Below, piece after piece: positions 11,190 through 22,880 of a DNA stretch of 64,000 bases (its first letter is position 1; each line of letters opens with the position of its first letter). The notes under the pieces were generated by a model that searched no databases, was not told the origin of the DNA, and saw nothing but the letters and a program-made list of their open reading frames with translations. The position numbers were made by a program, and so were the translations under genes. The stretch spans positions 442,001 to 506,000 of the forward strand of contig CAUJGJ010000304.1 in the NCBI GenBank assembly GCA_963170055.1. The letters are read 5' to 3'. Source of the DNA: Halisarca cf. caerulea. Lineage: Eukaryota; Porifera; Demospongiae; Chondrillida; Halisarcidae.

Positions 11190-12310
11190 TACTTATCATC
11201 CTCCTTTATTCAAGAAGGTCCTGGATGAACTGCAGGTGAGGCATCCATGCATTGCAAAGATGAAGTCCTTTGTTCAGTTGTTTGCCTGGTGACCAGGGTT
11301 TGACAAGGATATGGAGACATTGGTCAAATCCTGCATCATCTGTCAACAGAATCAGCCATCCCCTGCTGCAAGTACATTACATCTGTGGAGCTGGCCTATT
11401 AGGCTTTGGGTTCGAGTCCACATAGACTATGCTGGACCTTTTCTGGGTCATCGCTTCTTGATGGTAATCGATGCCAATTCCCAGTGGGTGGAAACATTCA
11501 TAATGCCAACAACCTTAGCTAAAATCATTGAAAAACTGAGGCCCCTGCTTGCCACTTTGGCATCCCCAAGATGATAGCTTTGGAAAATGGCAACAATTCC
11601 ATGAGTGAGGAAGTTTGGTCAGTTCTGTGCTAAAAATAGAATTAAGGATGTCACCACAGTGCCCTATCATCCTTCTTTAAATGGCCTAGCAGAAAGAGCA
11701 AAGAGAATCTTAAAGGAAGGATTAGTGAAGATGACGTCAGTTCCATGGCATGTAGATTGACTTGCTGGGCTGCTTTTCTCCTATCAAATTGTTTTACTGG
11801 AGCTGACAGGGTGCTCACCAGCTGAGCTGACATTTGGGATGAGGTTAAGTCTTGTGTAATTTTGCCCAAGCCTGATCTAGAAGAAAATTAGGCTACATCA
11901 AGAGAAAATGAAGAACCATAAATCCAACCTACCACACCCAACCTATGAGGAAGGCAGCCCAGTATTTCTGAGGATTTAGCTCAGGTCCAGACTGGCTACC
12001 TAGCCACATAGTCCAATTTATTGATCCAGTATTGGCCAAGGTACAGACACAAGACTCACAAAAGATGAGGAGATGGCATTTTGATCAGATCCATCCAGAG
12101 TTGACCAACCAACCCAACCATTGCAGTCATCCATCATCCTCTCTGCTGACAGTCTAAGAGTTGACTAACCAACCCAACCATCGGAGTTACCCATTCCCCA
12201 CAAAGAACTGTCTGGAGACTCAGGAGTAGTTGGCCCCTACTTCCTAGAACAGAGCTCCTTGTTATCCAAGTTGGGAAAGAAGACCCCCTGAAAAACTTGC
12301 CTATAAACTT
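11190..12310 (+). pseudogene. Ty3/gypsy-like integrase remnant
   Basis: Plus-strand pieces of a gypsy-type integrase. First comes the zinc-binding N-terminus (VRHPCIAKMK, later SCIICQQNQPSP with the C-x2-C). Then the catalytic core starts with HIDYAGPF, carrying the first catalytic Asp, and VIDANSQW. A later piece near 11665 (PYHPSLNGLAERA) holds the Glu region. Stops at 11290 and 11573, and shifts after that, disable it. The C-terminal part near 12240-12310 ends in a basic KEDP/REKK segment. Its upstream neighbour in a normal element, RNase H, lies inverted at 7430-7690. Confidence 0.75.
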
Positions 12311-12348
12311 AAGGGAGAAGAAGATGCATCATACTGACCTATTTTGTG

Positions 12349-12530
12349 TGACATAACATCCTGCTGTCACGTTCATATATTTGGCTGCCATGTTTATGTG
12401 TTTTAATATGCAAACAAACATGCTTTTGTCTATAAACTAGTTATATAAACATGTGTATTTTGGAATAATCCAGTTCTGATTTGAGCACAATTTTCAATGA
12501 AACACCGTGACTGTGTCCAAATGTTACAAT
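12349..12530 (+). repeat. Possible 3' LTR of the gypsy-like element
   Basis: A purine-rich tract (aagggagaagaagatg, near 12310) is followed by a segment beginning tgtgacataac and ending aatgttaca, that is TGT...ACA as in many gypsy LTRs. No second LTR is in the window to confirm it, so this is a weak call. Confidence 0.25.
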
Positions 12531-13327
12531 AATGCTAGTCATACTACAGTGTAAATCATTGTACCTTGGCTATACGTTAGGTAGTGAATAAAAAATACTC
12601 ATCATTCAAGCAAAAAAGGCCACACTTTTATCTGCTATATACGTATGTAACAACAGCAACAAAACATAAATGGCAGTATTTTCTTCAAATCATTTGCACA
12701 GTTGTCTGTCCCCTTGGTTAGCAGCTGTTTGCTGTAGGCTTTAGCAAGAAATGTACCTTATTGATACACAATTGTAAAATGGAAGAGTAATTCAAACAAT
12801 GATGACCCCTAAGGAATAGGTACAACATTAGCAGTGCTGTTTTAAACAAAATAAGGAATGTACATATGTACGTACATTGGTATCCTCTTGCATGTTGATT
12901 TATAATGTGGATAATCCGGGACATGTCTCAATACCATCTCTGTGACCATCCACATGTTGTACTCATTCATGGGCATAGAGAGGTGTATTTGTCAGACCAA
13001 AATAGATGCTAAATATGTAGATGTGTATTCTGTCCTTGCCTTGATCTACTGTACATCATACATGGCGAAATGTTCAGCTGTCTATGATCTGCACCATACA
13101 AACAACGATAACTGACTGCATGTGTGGTGTTCCAAAATTGATTGGAGTGCTTTCGTAGTTTTGTGCACTGAGACTTGGTAAGTACTTACAGGTGACCAGG
13201 CCATTATTCTGTGAAATGCAGTATGCACTGTATGTACAATACATACACTTGTGTAAATGCACTGAGTATTAATAAGGCAGATACATACATGGACAGGTAG
13301 ATATAAGCATGTATGTACAGTACATAC
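12531..13327. other. Intron/intergenic sequence
   Basis: No mobile-element ends or long frames recognised. A short candidate exon (acceptor ttcacag, donor gtaagt, near 13180-13205) lies downstream of exon 13328-13444 on the minus strand, but is too small to support. Confidence 0.3.
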
Positions 13328-13444
13328 CTTGGTTTGATAATCATACATGCACTTTCTCTTTTTTCTAATGTCACCAATCTTCTTATTAAATTTAGCAGTA
13401 TTCATACACATCTCTTTTGATAGACCGATATTCCTTTCAGATTG
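13328..13444 (-). CDS. Unidentified host gene, exon (39 codons)
   Basis: Exactly 117 nt, phase 0 in and out, between acceptor ataatcaag and donor gtatgt. It joins in frame to the exon 13518-13753 upstream on the minus strand. The peptide starts QSERNIGLSKEM and is strongly basic in its second half (KKIGDIRKKRK), consistent with a helical, charged segment. Together with its neighbour it suggests a coiled-coil-like region. I do not recognise the protein. Confidence 0.55.
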
Positions 13445-13517
13445 CTTGATTATGTACAGACAATAAAAGCATCATCATATAAACAGCAAACAAACTATAC
13501 AAGAAGAAAATACGTAC

Positions 13518-13753
13518 TTGTTTAGCCAACTTTTGCTTTTCTGCTTTCATATTTCCAACTAATTCCATGAAATATCTCTGCTCTAAAACCTCCATATAGT
13601 GACTAAACTTATGTGGATAGTCTTCAAACATAAGTTGATAGACTTCAAAACTTTGCAGGGCCACAAGACCTAAGTTGCTCTGTGTTTCAGTTACAATTCC
13701 TAATTCTACAAGAAACTCTCTTTCTTCAACCTCAACTGGCCTCCGAGACAAAT
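13518..13753 (-). CDS. Unidentified host gene, exon (78 codons)
   Basis: A 236-nt minus-strand exon bounded by acceptor ttccattcag and donor gtacgt, entering with two bases of a split codon and leaving in phase 0. The peptide is Glu-rich at the start (PVEVEEREFLVELG), has an aromatic middle (FEVYQLMFEDYPHKF), and ends in a charged helix-like segment (KAEKQKLAKQ). It continues in frame into exon 13328-13444. Codon use and clean borders argue for a real host exon. It is not similar to any transposon protein I know, and no function is assigned. Confidence 0.6.
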
Positions 13754-13836
13754 CTGAATGGAAACGAAGGGTTTACCATTAAAATTTATACCAATATGTA
13801 CATAGGCACGTACATAGGTATATACAGGAGGTGGAT

Positions 13837-13859
13837 GGGGGGGGGGGGGGGGGGGGGGG
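13837..13859. repeat. G23 homopolymer
   Basis: An uninterrupted run of 23 G directly abuts the left TIR of the MITE at 13860. It lies in the intron upstream of exon 13518-13753. Confidence 0.9.
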
Positions 13860-14283
13860 AGATGACTGATCCTTTCCTATCAGAATTCGCGATTACCTTC
13901 AATCCAGATAAGTTTTGTGTCCATCCCTTAGCTGATACGGCTGCTTGCGACCTGAACACGTCCACTCAACCACCAGTTAGGAGTTCGCATCAGCAGACGG
14001 TTGGATGGAGGCGTTCGTATCAGTATGGCTGGATGGAGGCGATCAGATCGGCAGACAGTTGGCTATAGGCATTCGGATCAGAAAACGGGTGGACGGAAGC
14101 ATTTCGATCATCAGCGAATGACGGGATAGAGGCATTCTGGTCAATGAACTGTAGGGCTCGGCTGTAGGCGGTCATATTAGCTAATCGTTGGGTGATCGTA
14201 AGCGGCCGTATCAGCTAAGGAATGGACTAGGATTGAAGGCAATCGCAAAATAATTCTGATAGGAAAGGATCAGCCATCTCCCT
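13860..14283. mobile_element. MITE with ~45-bp TIRs
   Basis: Left end gatgactgatcctttcctat and right end ataggaaaggatcagccatc are inverted repeats that extend through tcagaatt and gcgattgccttcaatc. The interior has irregular repeats of a cagacggttggatggaggcg-type unit. No coding capacity. Confidence 0.75.
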
Positions 14284-14374
14284 GTTAGCAGCGCAGTAGA
14301 AATATGTAGGTGGAAAATGAATGGTTACGACATCTGAAGGCGTAGCCTGAGGATGTCCAGCACCATGGTACAAG

Positions 14375-14480
14375 ATAGGTATACAATGGGAACGGAAGGT
14401 TTAGCGATTCACACCTTCGATCGGGCTCCGCCCTCAGGTGTGCAATTCGCTAAACCTCCCGTTCCCATTGTATAACCTAT
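14375..14480. repeat. Long hairpin (foldback)
   Basis: Arms ataggtatacaatgggaacg and, inverted, the same word at 14480, pairing inward through ggtttagcgaatt and accttcg / gagg to a GC-rich loop (cgggctccgccc). Arms are roughly 45 bp with few mismatches. Confidence 0.8.
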
Positions 14481-15459
14481 ACTAAAACTGGTGTGGTCTG
14501 ACCCACCAAAGTAAGTAACTTCTGCTGCCCCTGATAAGGATACCATTGTAACCACAATGAGATGTTTTGCATAATATGAAGGTGTTCTTATTTCAAGGGG
14601 ATTCAATTTCACACATGTCAACATAAGTGATCTAGAATGTGACAGAGTAGTGGTGCCCTATTAAAGGAGTTGGTTCCAATTTTCAAATCAATTGAACAAG
14701 TCAAGCAATCACATGGGCAGCTATACAGCATATTGCTAGGTTCTATTCATAGTCCACATCCTATAGTTTCTAAATACAGCTAACAACCAGATCAATGGTA
14801 ACAATAATAATATTATAATAATTATGAACACAAATGATACTAATAAATAATAAAGTACAGTACATGCACTATTATTATTATTCACAAACACAAACAGAAA
14901 TTATTACCGAGCAGTTTAGCAAGGTTAAATGATGGTATCGCACCCACGCATTTTGGCGGGTGGATTGTAATTTTTTGGCCCAGAGAAGTGAAATTTGTTC
15001 ATACGCGCCCATCATAGGCGGTTAGATCGTGCCGTGTTAGCATGTGTGACATCTGTGATTTATAAGAACAGATCCGAAAATGCATCTTTGTTGGTCGATT
15101 TGTAAAAGTTACTCAGCTTTGTTATAAACTGCTATGATCATGCAATGTCTCGAAGTGTGATTAAAGTGAGCCGCAAAACTGTGGCTTTCTCTCAAGAGAT
15201 TTTAAAATGGGAAAAGTAAGCAGTCTAAATGTAGCTATAAAGCAGTCAGAATCAATCAAAAAGTATTAATTGGTGAAAGTTATTTGTATCAAGATTTTAC
15301 TAATATCAAGCGGAGATATACAATTAAACATGTATGTGTTCCATTGTTTGTTTGTTCGAATGTCGAAACGTTTGATGTGCTGCCACATCATCCTCTATAA
15401 TATTATGCATGCATAACAATTGAATTCATCAACCTTACTATTATAATAACAATACATAC
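14481..15459. other. Intron sequence with a repeat R2 copy
   Basis: A diverged R2 copy begins near 14905 (attaccgagcagtttagcaa). Otherwise AT-rich sequence without recognisable genes. Confidence 0.35.
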
Positions 15460-15542
15460 CGGTGTATATAAATTATATTTCCTCAATTTTCCAATATATA
15501 CTCCTATCACATGCTCAGCAAGGTTCTGAACTTCATTCATGA
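15460..15542 (-). CDS. Unidentified host gene, exon (28 codons)
   Basis: An 83-nt minus-strand exon between acceptor attgctag and donor gtatgt, entering with two bases and leaving in phase 0. The peptide begins MNEVQNLAEHVIG. Exon 13518-13753 needs one base of carry-over, so at least one further exon should lie between 13754 and 15459. The small size keeps confidence moderate. Confidence 0.4.
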
Positions 15543-15719
15543 CTAGCAATATTATTACTACAGAATGATATACAGCTATAGCATAGCACAATAATAAACA
15601 CAGGATGGTCATGAAAGTATTTTGGCTACATGCATGCATGTAAAAATCATATTACCTACATACGTACATACATTCTCCCGGTAGAATAGAATAGCTGGAA
15701 CCTCGATTCATTGCTAAAA

Positions 15720-16238
15720 ATTACTCTGCTCCATTCCTGGAAGGTCCAGTTGCAATGGGTTCTAGCGAACTTAATGCACTTCCTGTGATACTTCGCTGAC
15801 CAAGGGGGTTTCCTCCTCGCAACTCTGCCAAAAAGACCTCAGACCCCAGAGAGTCTGACTGTTGTCACTGAATTTGCTTTCTGCAAAACTGGAATACAGC
15901 TGCTATAGCTGGTGCAGTCATGAAACAATTTCCAAAACTTGTCTTCTCAATTAGCCAACTCTCTCAAGGTGAAAGCAGCTGCGGCCTCCCAGGTTCAGCC
16001 TTTACTTTACAGATTACTCTGCTCCAGTCCTGGAAGGTCCAGTTGCAATGGGTTCTAGCGAACTTAATGCGCTTCCTGTGATACTTCGCTGACAAAAGAG
16101 GTTTCCTCCTCGCAACTCTGCCAAAAAGACCTCAGACCTCAGAGAGTGTCTGACTGTTGTCATTGAATTTGCTTTCTGCAAAAGTGGAATTCAGCTGCTA
16201 TAGCTGGTGCAGTCATGAAACAATTTCCAAAACTTGTC
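15720..16238. repeat. Local tandem duplication
   Basis: Two copies of a ~225-bp unit, 15720-15943 and 16013-16238, start with attactctgctcc and end with ccaaaacttgtc. They are about 93% identical by eye, with several small substitutions and a 2-bp indel. A 69-bp unrelated spacer separates them. The unit itself has no recognised identity. Confidence 0.85.
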
Positions 16239-16296
16239 AGACCTTGGTCCCAAAGCCGTATGGCATATTATATATGCCATACAGTCTGAGTGCATA

Positions 16297-16465
16297 CAGC
16301 AAAACCTCTATTAGAGGACACCTGCGAAATACAGCCACCTCCTCTATATGAGGACACCAATGCTCTGCCACATTTGACATCCCTTGCATTGATGTGTGTA
16401 CATTTAAAATAAACAGGACAGTTAATAGTGGTCCCAATGGTGTCTTTATTATAGAGGTTTCACTG
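16297..16465. mobile_element. Tigger-like MITE
   Basis: Ends cagcaaaacctctattagag and, inverted, cagtgaaacctctataataa, flanked by TA on both sides. 169 bp; aggacacc / ggtgtc words near both ends. Confidence 0.75.
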
Positions 16466-16896
16466 TATGTCTTAACTACGTATTATAGCATCTGTTTTTG
16501 GACTTTGGACACAGGTTATTGACTCCCCACACTTATACCAAGCAATCTGAATGTTAAATATCAGTTTCTGAAGAGAATCAGTACTGTAGTAGGAATCCCT
16601 AAAAAGACTTTCTTGGCAATGGTGTTAATTGCTTCTTGTAGTGAAGAAAATTGGCTTCTTTACTGTAAGTGGGTTTGATTTACGTATAGTGTATTTCCTT
16701 GGGAGGCTGTTCAAGGACTATTATAGAGAGGCACATTTGCCTGACATCACATGTTTCCAAGTATAATCTCCCTGCGAGTTAAACGTTCACGTTTTATACA
16801 GCATAAAATTGCTGTATAATCATACTACAGTACTACCACAATAATGGATGCTATACTGTGTTATTGCCCCTATGATTTCACCCCGAAAGAAACCTT

Positions 16897-16951
<55 letters not shown>

Positions 16952-17320
16952 GTGTGTGTGTGTGTGTAACACTGCAAGATGCTACATTAAATTCATCAAT
17001 ACTAACCAAAGAGCCTATACACTAGGTAAAATCCGTACAAATGCTTGGCACAAAAAATTTGGTCCTGACAGCAATAAATGGTCCGATTGTGCAAAACCTA
17101 GGCCGGCATCACAGCCTGGGATAAATTAGCCTTCCACACTATCCAGGAGTAATATATATCTCCATCTTAGCAATTACTAATTCCCGGTACAATGAGTCTT
17201 TTTTATCCTGTGTTGTCTTTCATGCAAGTGGCTTTTATCATCTTGTAACAAGATTGCATAGGGTAGACCAATTACAAAATTGTGTCATGCTACGTCACAA
17301 GATTTTAACGATAACCGGAA
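16466..17320. repeat. (TG)n microsatellite in otherwise unassigned sequence
   Basis: An almost pure TG repeat of about 70 bp at 16898-16968. No gene is recognised in the remainder. Confidence 0.7.
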
Positions 17321-17880
17321 ATGTTGGCAAAAGTGTTGGACGTTAGTATTGCAAATTACGCAGCTGAAGATCACTATCGATCAATACAGATCTTGTGAAA
17401 GGTATTCTGAGTTTGAAAGATTTGTCTAGTGAAAACGAGCTATGTGACATCCTCAGAGGGCTATCTGTTGGAAAGTTAAAGCTGCTATGTGGGATGTCAA
17501 GCTTAAAATATTAGGAAACAAGATCAAAGTGATTGCACATCTGGTGGAGTTGTGGAAAGCACGGAACTGCATGATTTGGAAAGTACAGCGGCAACCCCTG
17601 AATCAGTAATGGCCGATTTCAAGAAAATTAGCACATAGACAAAGGATATCTCAAGGTTAACATTGTTTGACATTGTTCAGTTGGTGGAATATTTGATCAA
17701 TAGCCGCGACAAAACTTATGATGAAGAGAGTATGAAAGCATATAAATTTCTGAAAGCTTATAAGTACTTCAGCGATGGCCTTGTTAAGAATAACTGGGTG
17801 CATTCAGATATGGATATTGTAGTAAGAGCCCACACTTTCTCTTCATTGAAAGGAAGGCGACATACACCGTGTATTATGGA
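17320..17880 (+). pseudogene. SAP/SWIM-type gene remnant
   Basis: A plus-strand coding relic. At 17405-17560 a SAP-like helix-extended-helix motif is readable in two frames (LRGLSVGKLKLLCG, then LGNKIKVIAHLVELWKAR), interrupted by a frameshift. At 17663-17880 follows a segment (INSRDKTYDEESMKAYKFLK, then KNNWVH, then VRAHTFSSLKG) of the type found just before the SWIM zinc finger in invertebrate SAP/SWIM proteins that may also carry a YqaJ-type nuclease. The SWIM Cys/His residues are missing because repeat R1 begins at about 17880. The family assignment is from recognition only. Confidence 0.45.
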
Positions 17881-18349
17881 GTGTGGTAGTACTCCATATG
17901 TAGGATTAAAACGGAAAAACATGGCTGCCATACATTAGCGCAAATTTGTTTTTGCCCAAAAACAAATGGTATAGAGAGTCAATGGCTTTCATAAGCGGAT
18001 TTTGGGCCATTTTAACGCACCAGCTCCATGCAAGACTGAGAAGTTTAAAAGCTTCGTAAGCCCATGTCCTTAAAAGAAATTCGAAGCACCAATGGTGAGG
18101 TATGGGTCCGCAACATCAGCAGCACTCTAAGATTATTCTTCTTGTCTTTTTTCCAATTAAGCTACAGGTTGCCAGGAAGGTTCTATGGGTTTCATCTCTC
18201 GCCACTGAGCTCAAATTGGTAGCATCAAGTGCTTTTGCAGGTTTTGAAGCAGTATGTACATTTCTTAACAAAGAATAATTTTATAGGCAAATCCCATACA
18301 TTCGCCAAATCAGCCATTGTCAGGATCAGCGAAATGGCTACGGGAGACT
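17880..18349 (+). mobile_element. Repeat R1, copy 2
   Basis: About 470 bp matching 54290-54743 throughout (actccatatgtaggat, then acatggctgcc, then aaattcgaagca) and ending in gggagacta, the inverse of the TAGTCTC terminus at 6078. It truncates the SAP/SWIM remnant. Confidence 0.75.
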
Positions 18350-19608
18350 AGGCATACATTAACATTTAGCTGTAGGGAATAACATAGAATAATAGTAAGG
18401 TAACCCTAACTAGCTTCAATGGGGAATTACAATACATTGCACCTCTGATTCAAAGAGGTTGGCCATGGCATAAAGAGCTGGACTGGGGGGAGGAAAGGTT
18501 AATTTTAACACCTATGTATTAAACATAATTACTTTATTTTTGGCATGTATCAATAATTAATTGGCTTAATTAAATCAATGATATTCTAGTACCCCAGATT
18601 AATTGCTTCTGGTAATTAATTGGGTACCAGTTAAATGGACATGTTGTCCACTTTTGTCCAGTGACAGTATTGAGTTTATCATTAAGGACAAAGAAGGGTT
18701 GAAAGAGGATTTGATCAATGGGTCCCCCAGTCCAGTCCGGTCACACTGAACTCAGTGGACAATAGATGTATGCAAAGCATAGTACTTGCAAGATGGTGCT
18801 AAATTTGAAATCAAAGGGGAGTCAAAAGGATATATCAGGGGAAAGTATCACCCAAGAGGTGAAACATGCATGGTATATGCCATTAAAGCACAGCCAATAA
18901 TACAACAGCTTCACAACATTGTCATGCATGAAAGCAGATATGGTATGCAGATGACTCAGCAGCAGAATCAACCCTTACTCAAGTCAGGGTAGGAGGGTTA
19001 ATATCACTTGCAATGGCAAATTTTGAAATAGACTAAGTATGAAAACATCACATCGACATAATCGTCATGTAGCAGAACATGTTGCCACAGATGGACGACC
19101 TATTTGCAGCCCGCCCCATTGCAAACAAAAAGTACAATCCTGCCAAAACAAAAGTCAAATTCCCATAAACAAAAACGTATGGAGAAGTACGGGCCTAGCA
19201 GCTAGATTGGGTGCTGGTTAGTGTTTAGTATAGAATAATAAATGCCCACCCAGACCAAAATATCTGGCTGGATAAAATTTTACTGAAATGGTGATGACAA
19301 ATGGTACCTACAGACCATGGAGCATGTGCAGCTGTACTGTTGTGCAGGGCAAGTGACTGTGAATGGCATGAATCACATGAGATGTCAATGCATGTGTTTT
19401 GTGCTTATTTCGTTCGATTTGCAATTGGTTGAATTGCATTATATTGTTTCATATTTCTTTGGTTTATTTAGCATTTTGTCACATTAATCACTAGTGGATT
19501 CAGAATGCTCTGCAATTGGGTTTAAAGGAAGAATTGGTTTAATAATATAATGATTGTTTTAACAGACATTGACATTGGTTGGTCCTAGTCTGGTGTGGCT
19601 AGACCATA
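18350..19608. other. Unassigned; dispersed repeat R3 inside
   Basis: The segment 19030-19210 (gccacagatggacgaccta) recurs in diverged form at 20090-20240. No gene is recognised. Confidence 0.35.
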
Positions 19609-19617
19609 GGCCAGGCC

Positions 19618-19722
19618 TAGTCTCGCGTAGCCCAGACCCATGCTCGCCTACATTTTTCAAATATGACGTCACATTTGAAAAATGTAGGCGAGCAATTTAT
19701 GGGTCTGGGCTACACGAGACTA
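19618..19722. mobile_element. MULE-like foldback element with 9-bp target duplication
   Basis: A 105-bp near-perfect palindrome, tagtctcgcgtagcccagac at one end and its inverse at the other, with a short central tatgacgtcac loop. Flanks ggccaggcc (19609-19617) and ggccaagcc (19723-19731) look like a 9-bp target duplication with one change. Nine-base duplications and long TIRs are typical of MULE-type elements. TAGTCT ends recur at 6078, 42027 and 45708. Confidence 0.75.
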
Positions 19723-20242
19723 GGCCAAGCCACGGTTTGTTTCAACATCACTAGTACTGCATAACAACATACGTACACATGTGCAAAATAGACTTTTGCT
19801 GATTTGCTTTCCATTGATATTACGTTTGTACTTTTGAAGATATTGAAAATTCCGTTTCTGAAACCTGCTGTTCACCACAACTCGTTTACATGCTTCTCTC
19901 AACAATCTTCTTACTAACTGTGTACAATTACCATCACGAATCCGTTCTGCACCACTGAAAATGGTGGGTAGCTAGTGGATAAAGACTACCCTGACCAAAG
20001 GGTGAAGAATCCCAACAGGACAACAGAGATCTCCAGCCATCTCGGAACAGAGATTTGCCAAAGCAATGGTATAGTCGATGCCCAAGTCACACTCGACAGG
20101 CAATCACGTGACAAAACATGTCGACACAGATGGCTGACCTATTCGCTGCCCCCAAACAATAAAGTTACAACCCTAACAAAACCGAAGACAAATTTCCACA
20201 AACAAAAAAGTCGTCCCAAGATATGGCCTAGTTCTGTACTTT

Positions 20243-21275
20243 AAAGGGCCACTGACATGTTCATACAAGTTGATCTCAAATGATAGATATGACTACCCAA
20301 TAACCAGTAATTGGCAAAAGAGTGACTCCACATCTTTTGTTTGCGAGAAAATCGTAAACTTCCGGTCGATGCCTTGTTTGAAATCGCCAATTCAGAAGTG
20401 ACGTTATAACAGTTCCGTGTGAGGTCACTCCCTACTGGACGAGAATGTATCGGTCGAAAGCGAGGTAATTGAAGGGCTATAATAGCTGAACGAAATTGAT
20501 GCCTAAGACGTGCATAGCAGTGTTGTGTTCTAGAAGGACAAGTGATGGGTCCAGCCTACATTTGTTCCTAAAGGACACAGGATTGAGTAATAAACGAACG
20601 AGACCCATTCGCGTACCCAGCGCCTAGTGAGATAGACCTACGGAGCGTGCAGCCACTATTCCACGAAGGATTGCAACGGGCAGGAGGTTCAAATGAGGAT
20701 AAATCTTAGGCCGATGTAGCAAGAAGCTCGTTTTTGAAGCGTGGCTTGGTCTCAGCACTGTTTCCCTAAGCCAGCAATCGATGAGAAATCTTGCTCAATA
20801 GTGTAGCACTTGGCTTCCATCCATGCTGAATGACCACCCAGGGAGAAATCTCTGCTTCTAAGATGGCCTTTTGTAAAAGGAAAGGTTGTATATCTCCATT
20901 AATACAGATTGCTCCTTGCATGGCATTGCATAATTCTTTGAAGCTTCCACCTAGTGTACATCTCAAGCGGATGAATGAGGTCCACCTGAACCGAAGCAAT
21001 CCTTGAAAGCAGCAATTACTTCATAAGTTATTGCTGCTTTCAAGGATTGCTTCAGTTTAGGTGGACCTCATTCATCCCACCCGTCCTTTGTAGCGAGTAA
21101 ATGTAATGGGCCTAACAAGTTGGAGGCCATCAAAAGACACTCTTGGGACCACTGTCCAGTTTATGGAGGTTTTGTATTATACACATGTCAATGTGAGGGA
21201 TGTCACATGGGGCAGAGCAGCCTGTGGTGTCCTCTCAAGGGAAGTGGCTGTGCTGTGCGTATGTATGTACATAAG
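20243..21275. mobile_element. K1 element, copy 2
   Basis: Starts ttaaagggccactgacatg and tracks copy 1 closely, including the segments around cagtgttgtgttctag, gaagctcgtttttgaagcg and gcatggcattgcataattc. Near 21000-21070 a 50-bp inverted pair (gcagcaattacttcata / gttattgctgctttcaagg) has formed. The right TIR is absent. Confidence 0.65.
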
Positions 21276-22880
21276 CTACTCCACACAAGTTCCCCACTAC
21301 GTGGAGCTAAAGCTTTTTGTAGTGAGAGAAAACTATGCTGCCTGTAACCTAATGTTTGAGATTAGACTGAGTATGGTAGAACACACATCTAACCTAGAAG
21401 TCATTGATTTAGAGGACAATGAACAAAACAATGCAATGGCACACAGACCAGTTCATTAAAAAAAAGAAACAGGCTTGGATTAATAATGGCATAATTTCGC
21501 TTACCGGAAGATTGTTCAAAGCCCCAATGGCTGACTTATTGATATCATTACTAATACCCCTCAGACCACCCTTCGCAAGCAATTTGGGATCATTGGTTTT
21601 CAAAGCACTAAATCAGGCAGTACTGCAGGTTCATTGTGGAGTTCATATAAATCTTCATAATGGAAAAGATTACTGGGTGCCCATCAGGGGTTTGTCTATT
21701 ATAGTTTATTCTCTGCTACACCAATTAAGCTTCACCAGCAGATCGCTCCCTGCTCTACACCCAAGAGGAAACCATTATGTACACTGAAGTTTGGTAAAGT
21801 GAGCTTGCAAACAAATGACAGTGATTGTGGAGTACTGTATACGCAATTGCATTTGCCATGGCACTGTACCTAGGAAAGTCTCTTCAGAGGGTATGCTTTT
21901 CAATAATAGTAAGATGCAACAACATCTAATTAAATGTTTAGAGGACGGTTACTTTATATGTTTCTGGTCCATCAAAAACAGGAAGCAAACAGATATTACA
22001 GCAACAAAAATTCCAATACACTGTGCGTAGTTGCCATATGCCAAGTATTGTACTTGTTCCGATTAGTGTGCTTCTCTAATGGTGGCACCCCTGTAACTCA
22101 ATAGTTGCTCTAAAGAAGAGCCTCCAGGATGGGGAATCCATTTTTGGGGCTGCTTAGTAATTGGAATCCTCCTGATTGGTGAACTACGTACATACAGCAA
22201 CAGAATACAAGTTGTGGGCATAGGTTAACTCCCTCTCACAATTGAGCATCTCTCCAATTGAAGGCTCCCATCTGTCACTGTAACTACGCAAAATACAATC
22301 TACCTCCCACATGTGAACTTGACGGGCAACCATTTCAAATTAATGGAAAAGTGTTCTAGTTTTTATGTATCCTTCTAATGATGATGCCCGGTCCTCTCTA
22401 CAGAGGCACCTGCTATTCCTGTACTATATTTTATGGGGGTGACAAGTATGGTATACCAGACTTTCAAATGATTGAAGGTATTTCATATAAATACTGGTTT
22501 CATGTGTATATTGTGCTTCACCTAGTCTATCTGTATGAAAATAATTTGTGAGTACTGTGTTTAGCTGTTTGTGTACTTCAATTTAATTGGTGAACAAATA
22601 TTGTATCAAGTAATACCTACACGATACCGTACTTTAACAGGGCAATGTATAAGATGTAAGGTAAATGGGGTCAATTTGGAAGACAATGGTAATTTGGAAC
22701 AGGGTCTGTAACTTCTGTTGTGGTTAAGTTGTTTAGCTATACTTGTTATTGCCAGACTCTCAATCCATGGAGACAATAAAGACGAGAAACAATGGATGTA
22801 GCTTGTGGTTGACACTACTTTCAGCCTGACTGTTCAAAATTACCCACTCTTCCAAATTACTCCACTTTACCTTACCATAC
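21276..22880. other. No supported gene
   Basis: A minus-strand stretch near 21510-21618 (DPKLLAKGGLRGISNDINKS) looks coding and ends in a gtaagc donor, but the only usable acceptor (gatttag) is weak, so it is listed here and not as an exon. Near 22650-22710 is a sequence (gggtaatttgggacagg type) repeated at 24690. Confidence 0.3.

Noticed and set aside
11408..11422. gggttcgagtcc resembling a tRNA B box
   Set aside because: It is part of the gypsy integrase coding sequence and has no tRNA fold.
16848..17129. Open frame with a long CVCVCV stretch
   Set aside because: Created by the TG microsatellite; not a protein.
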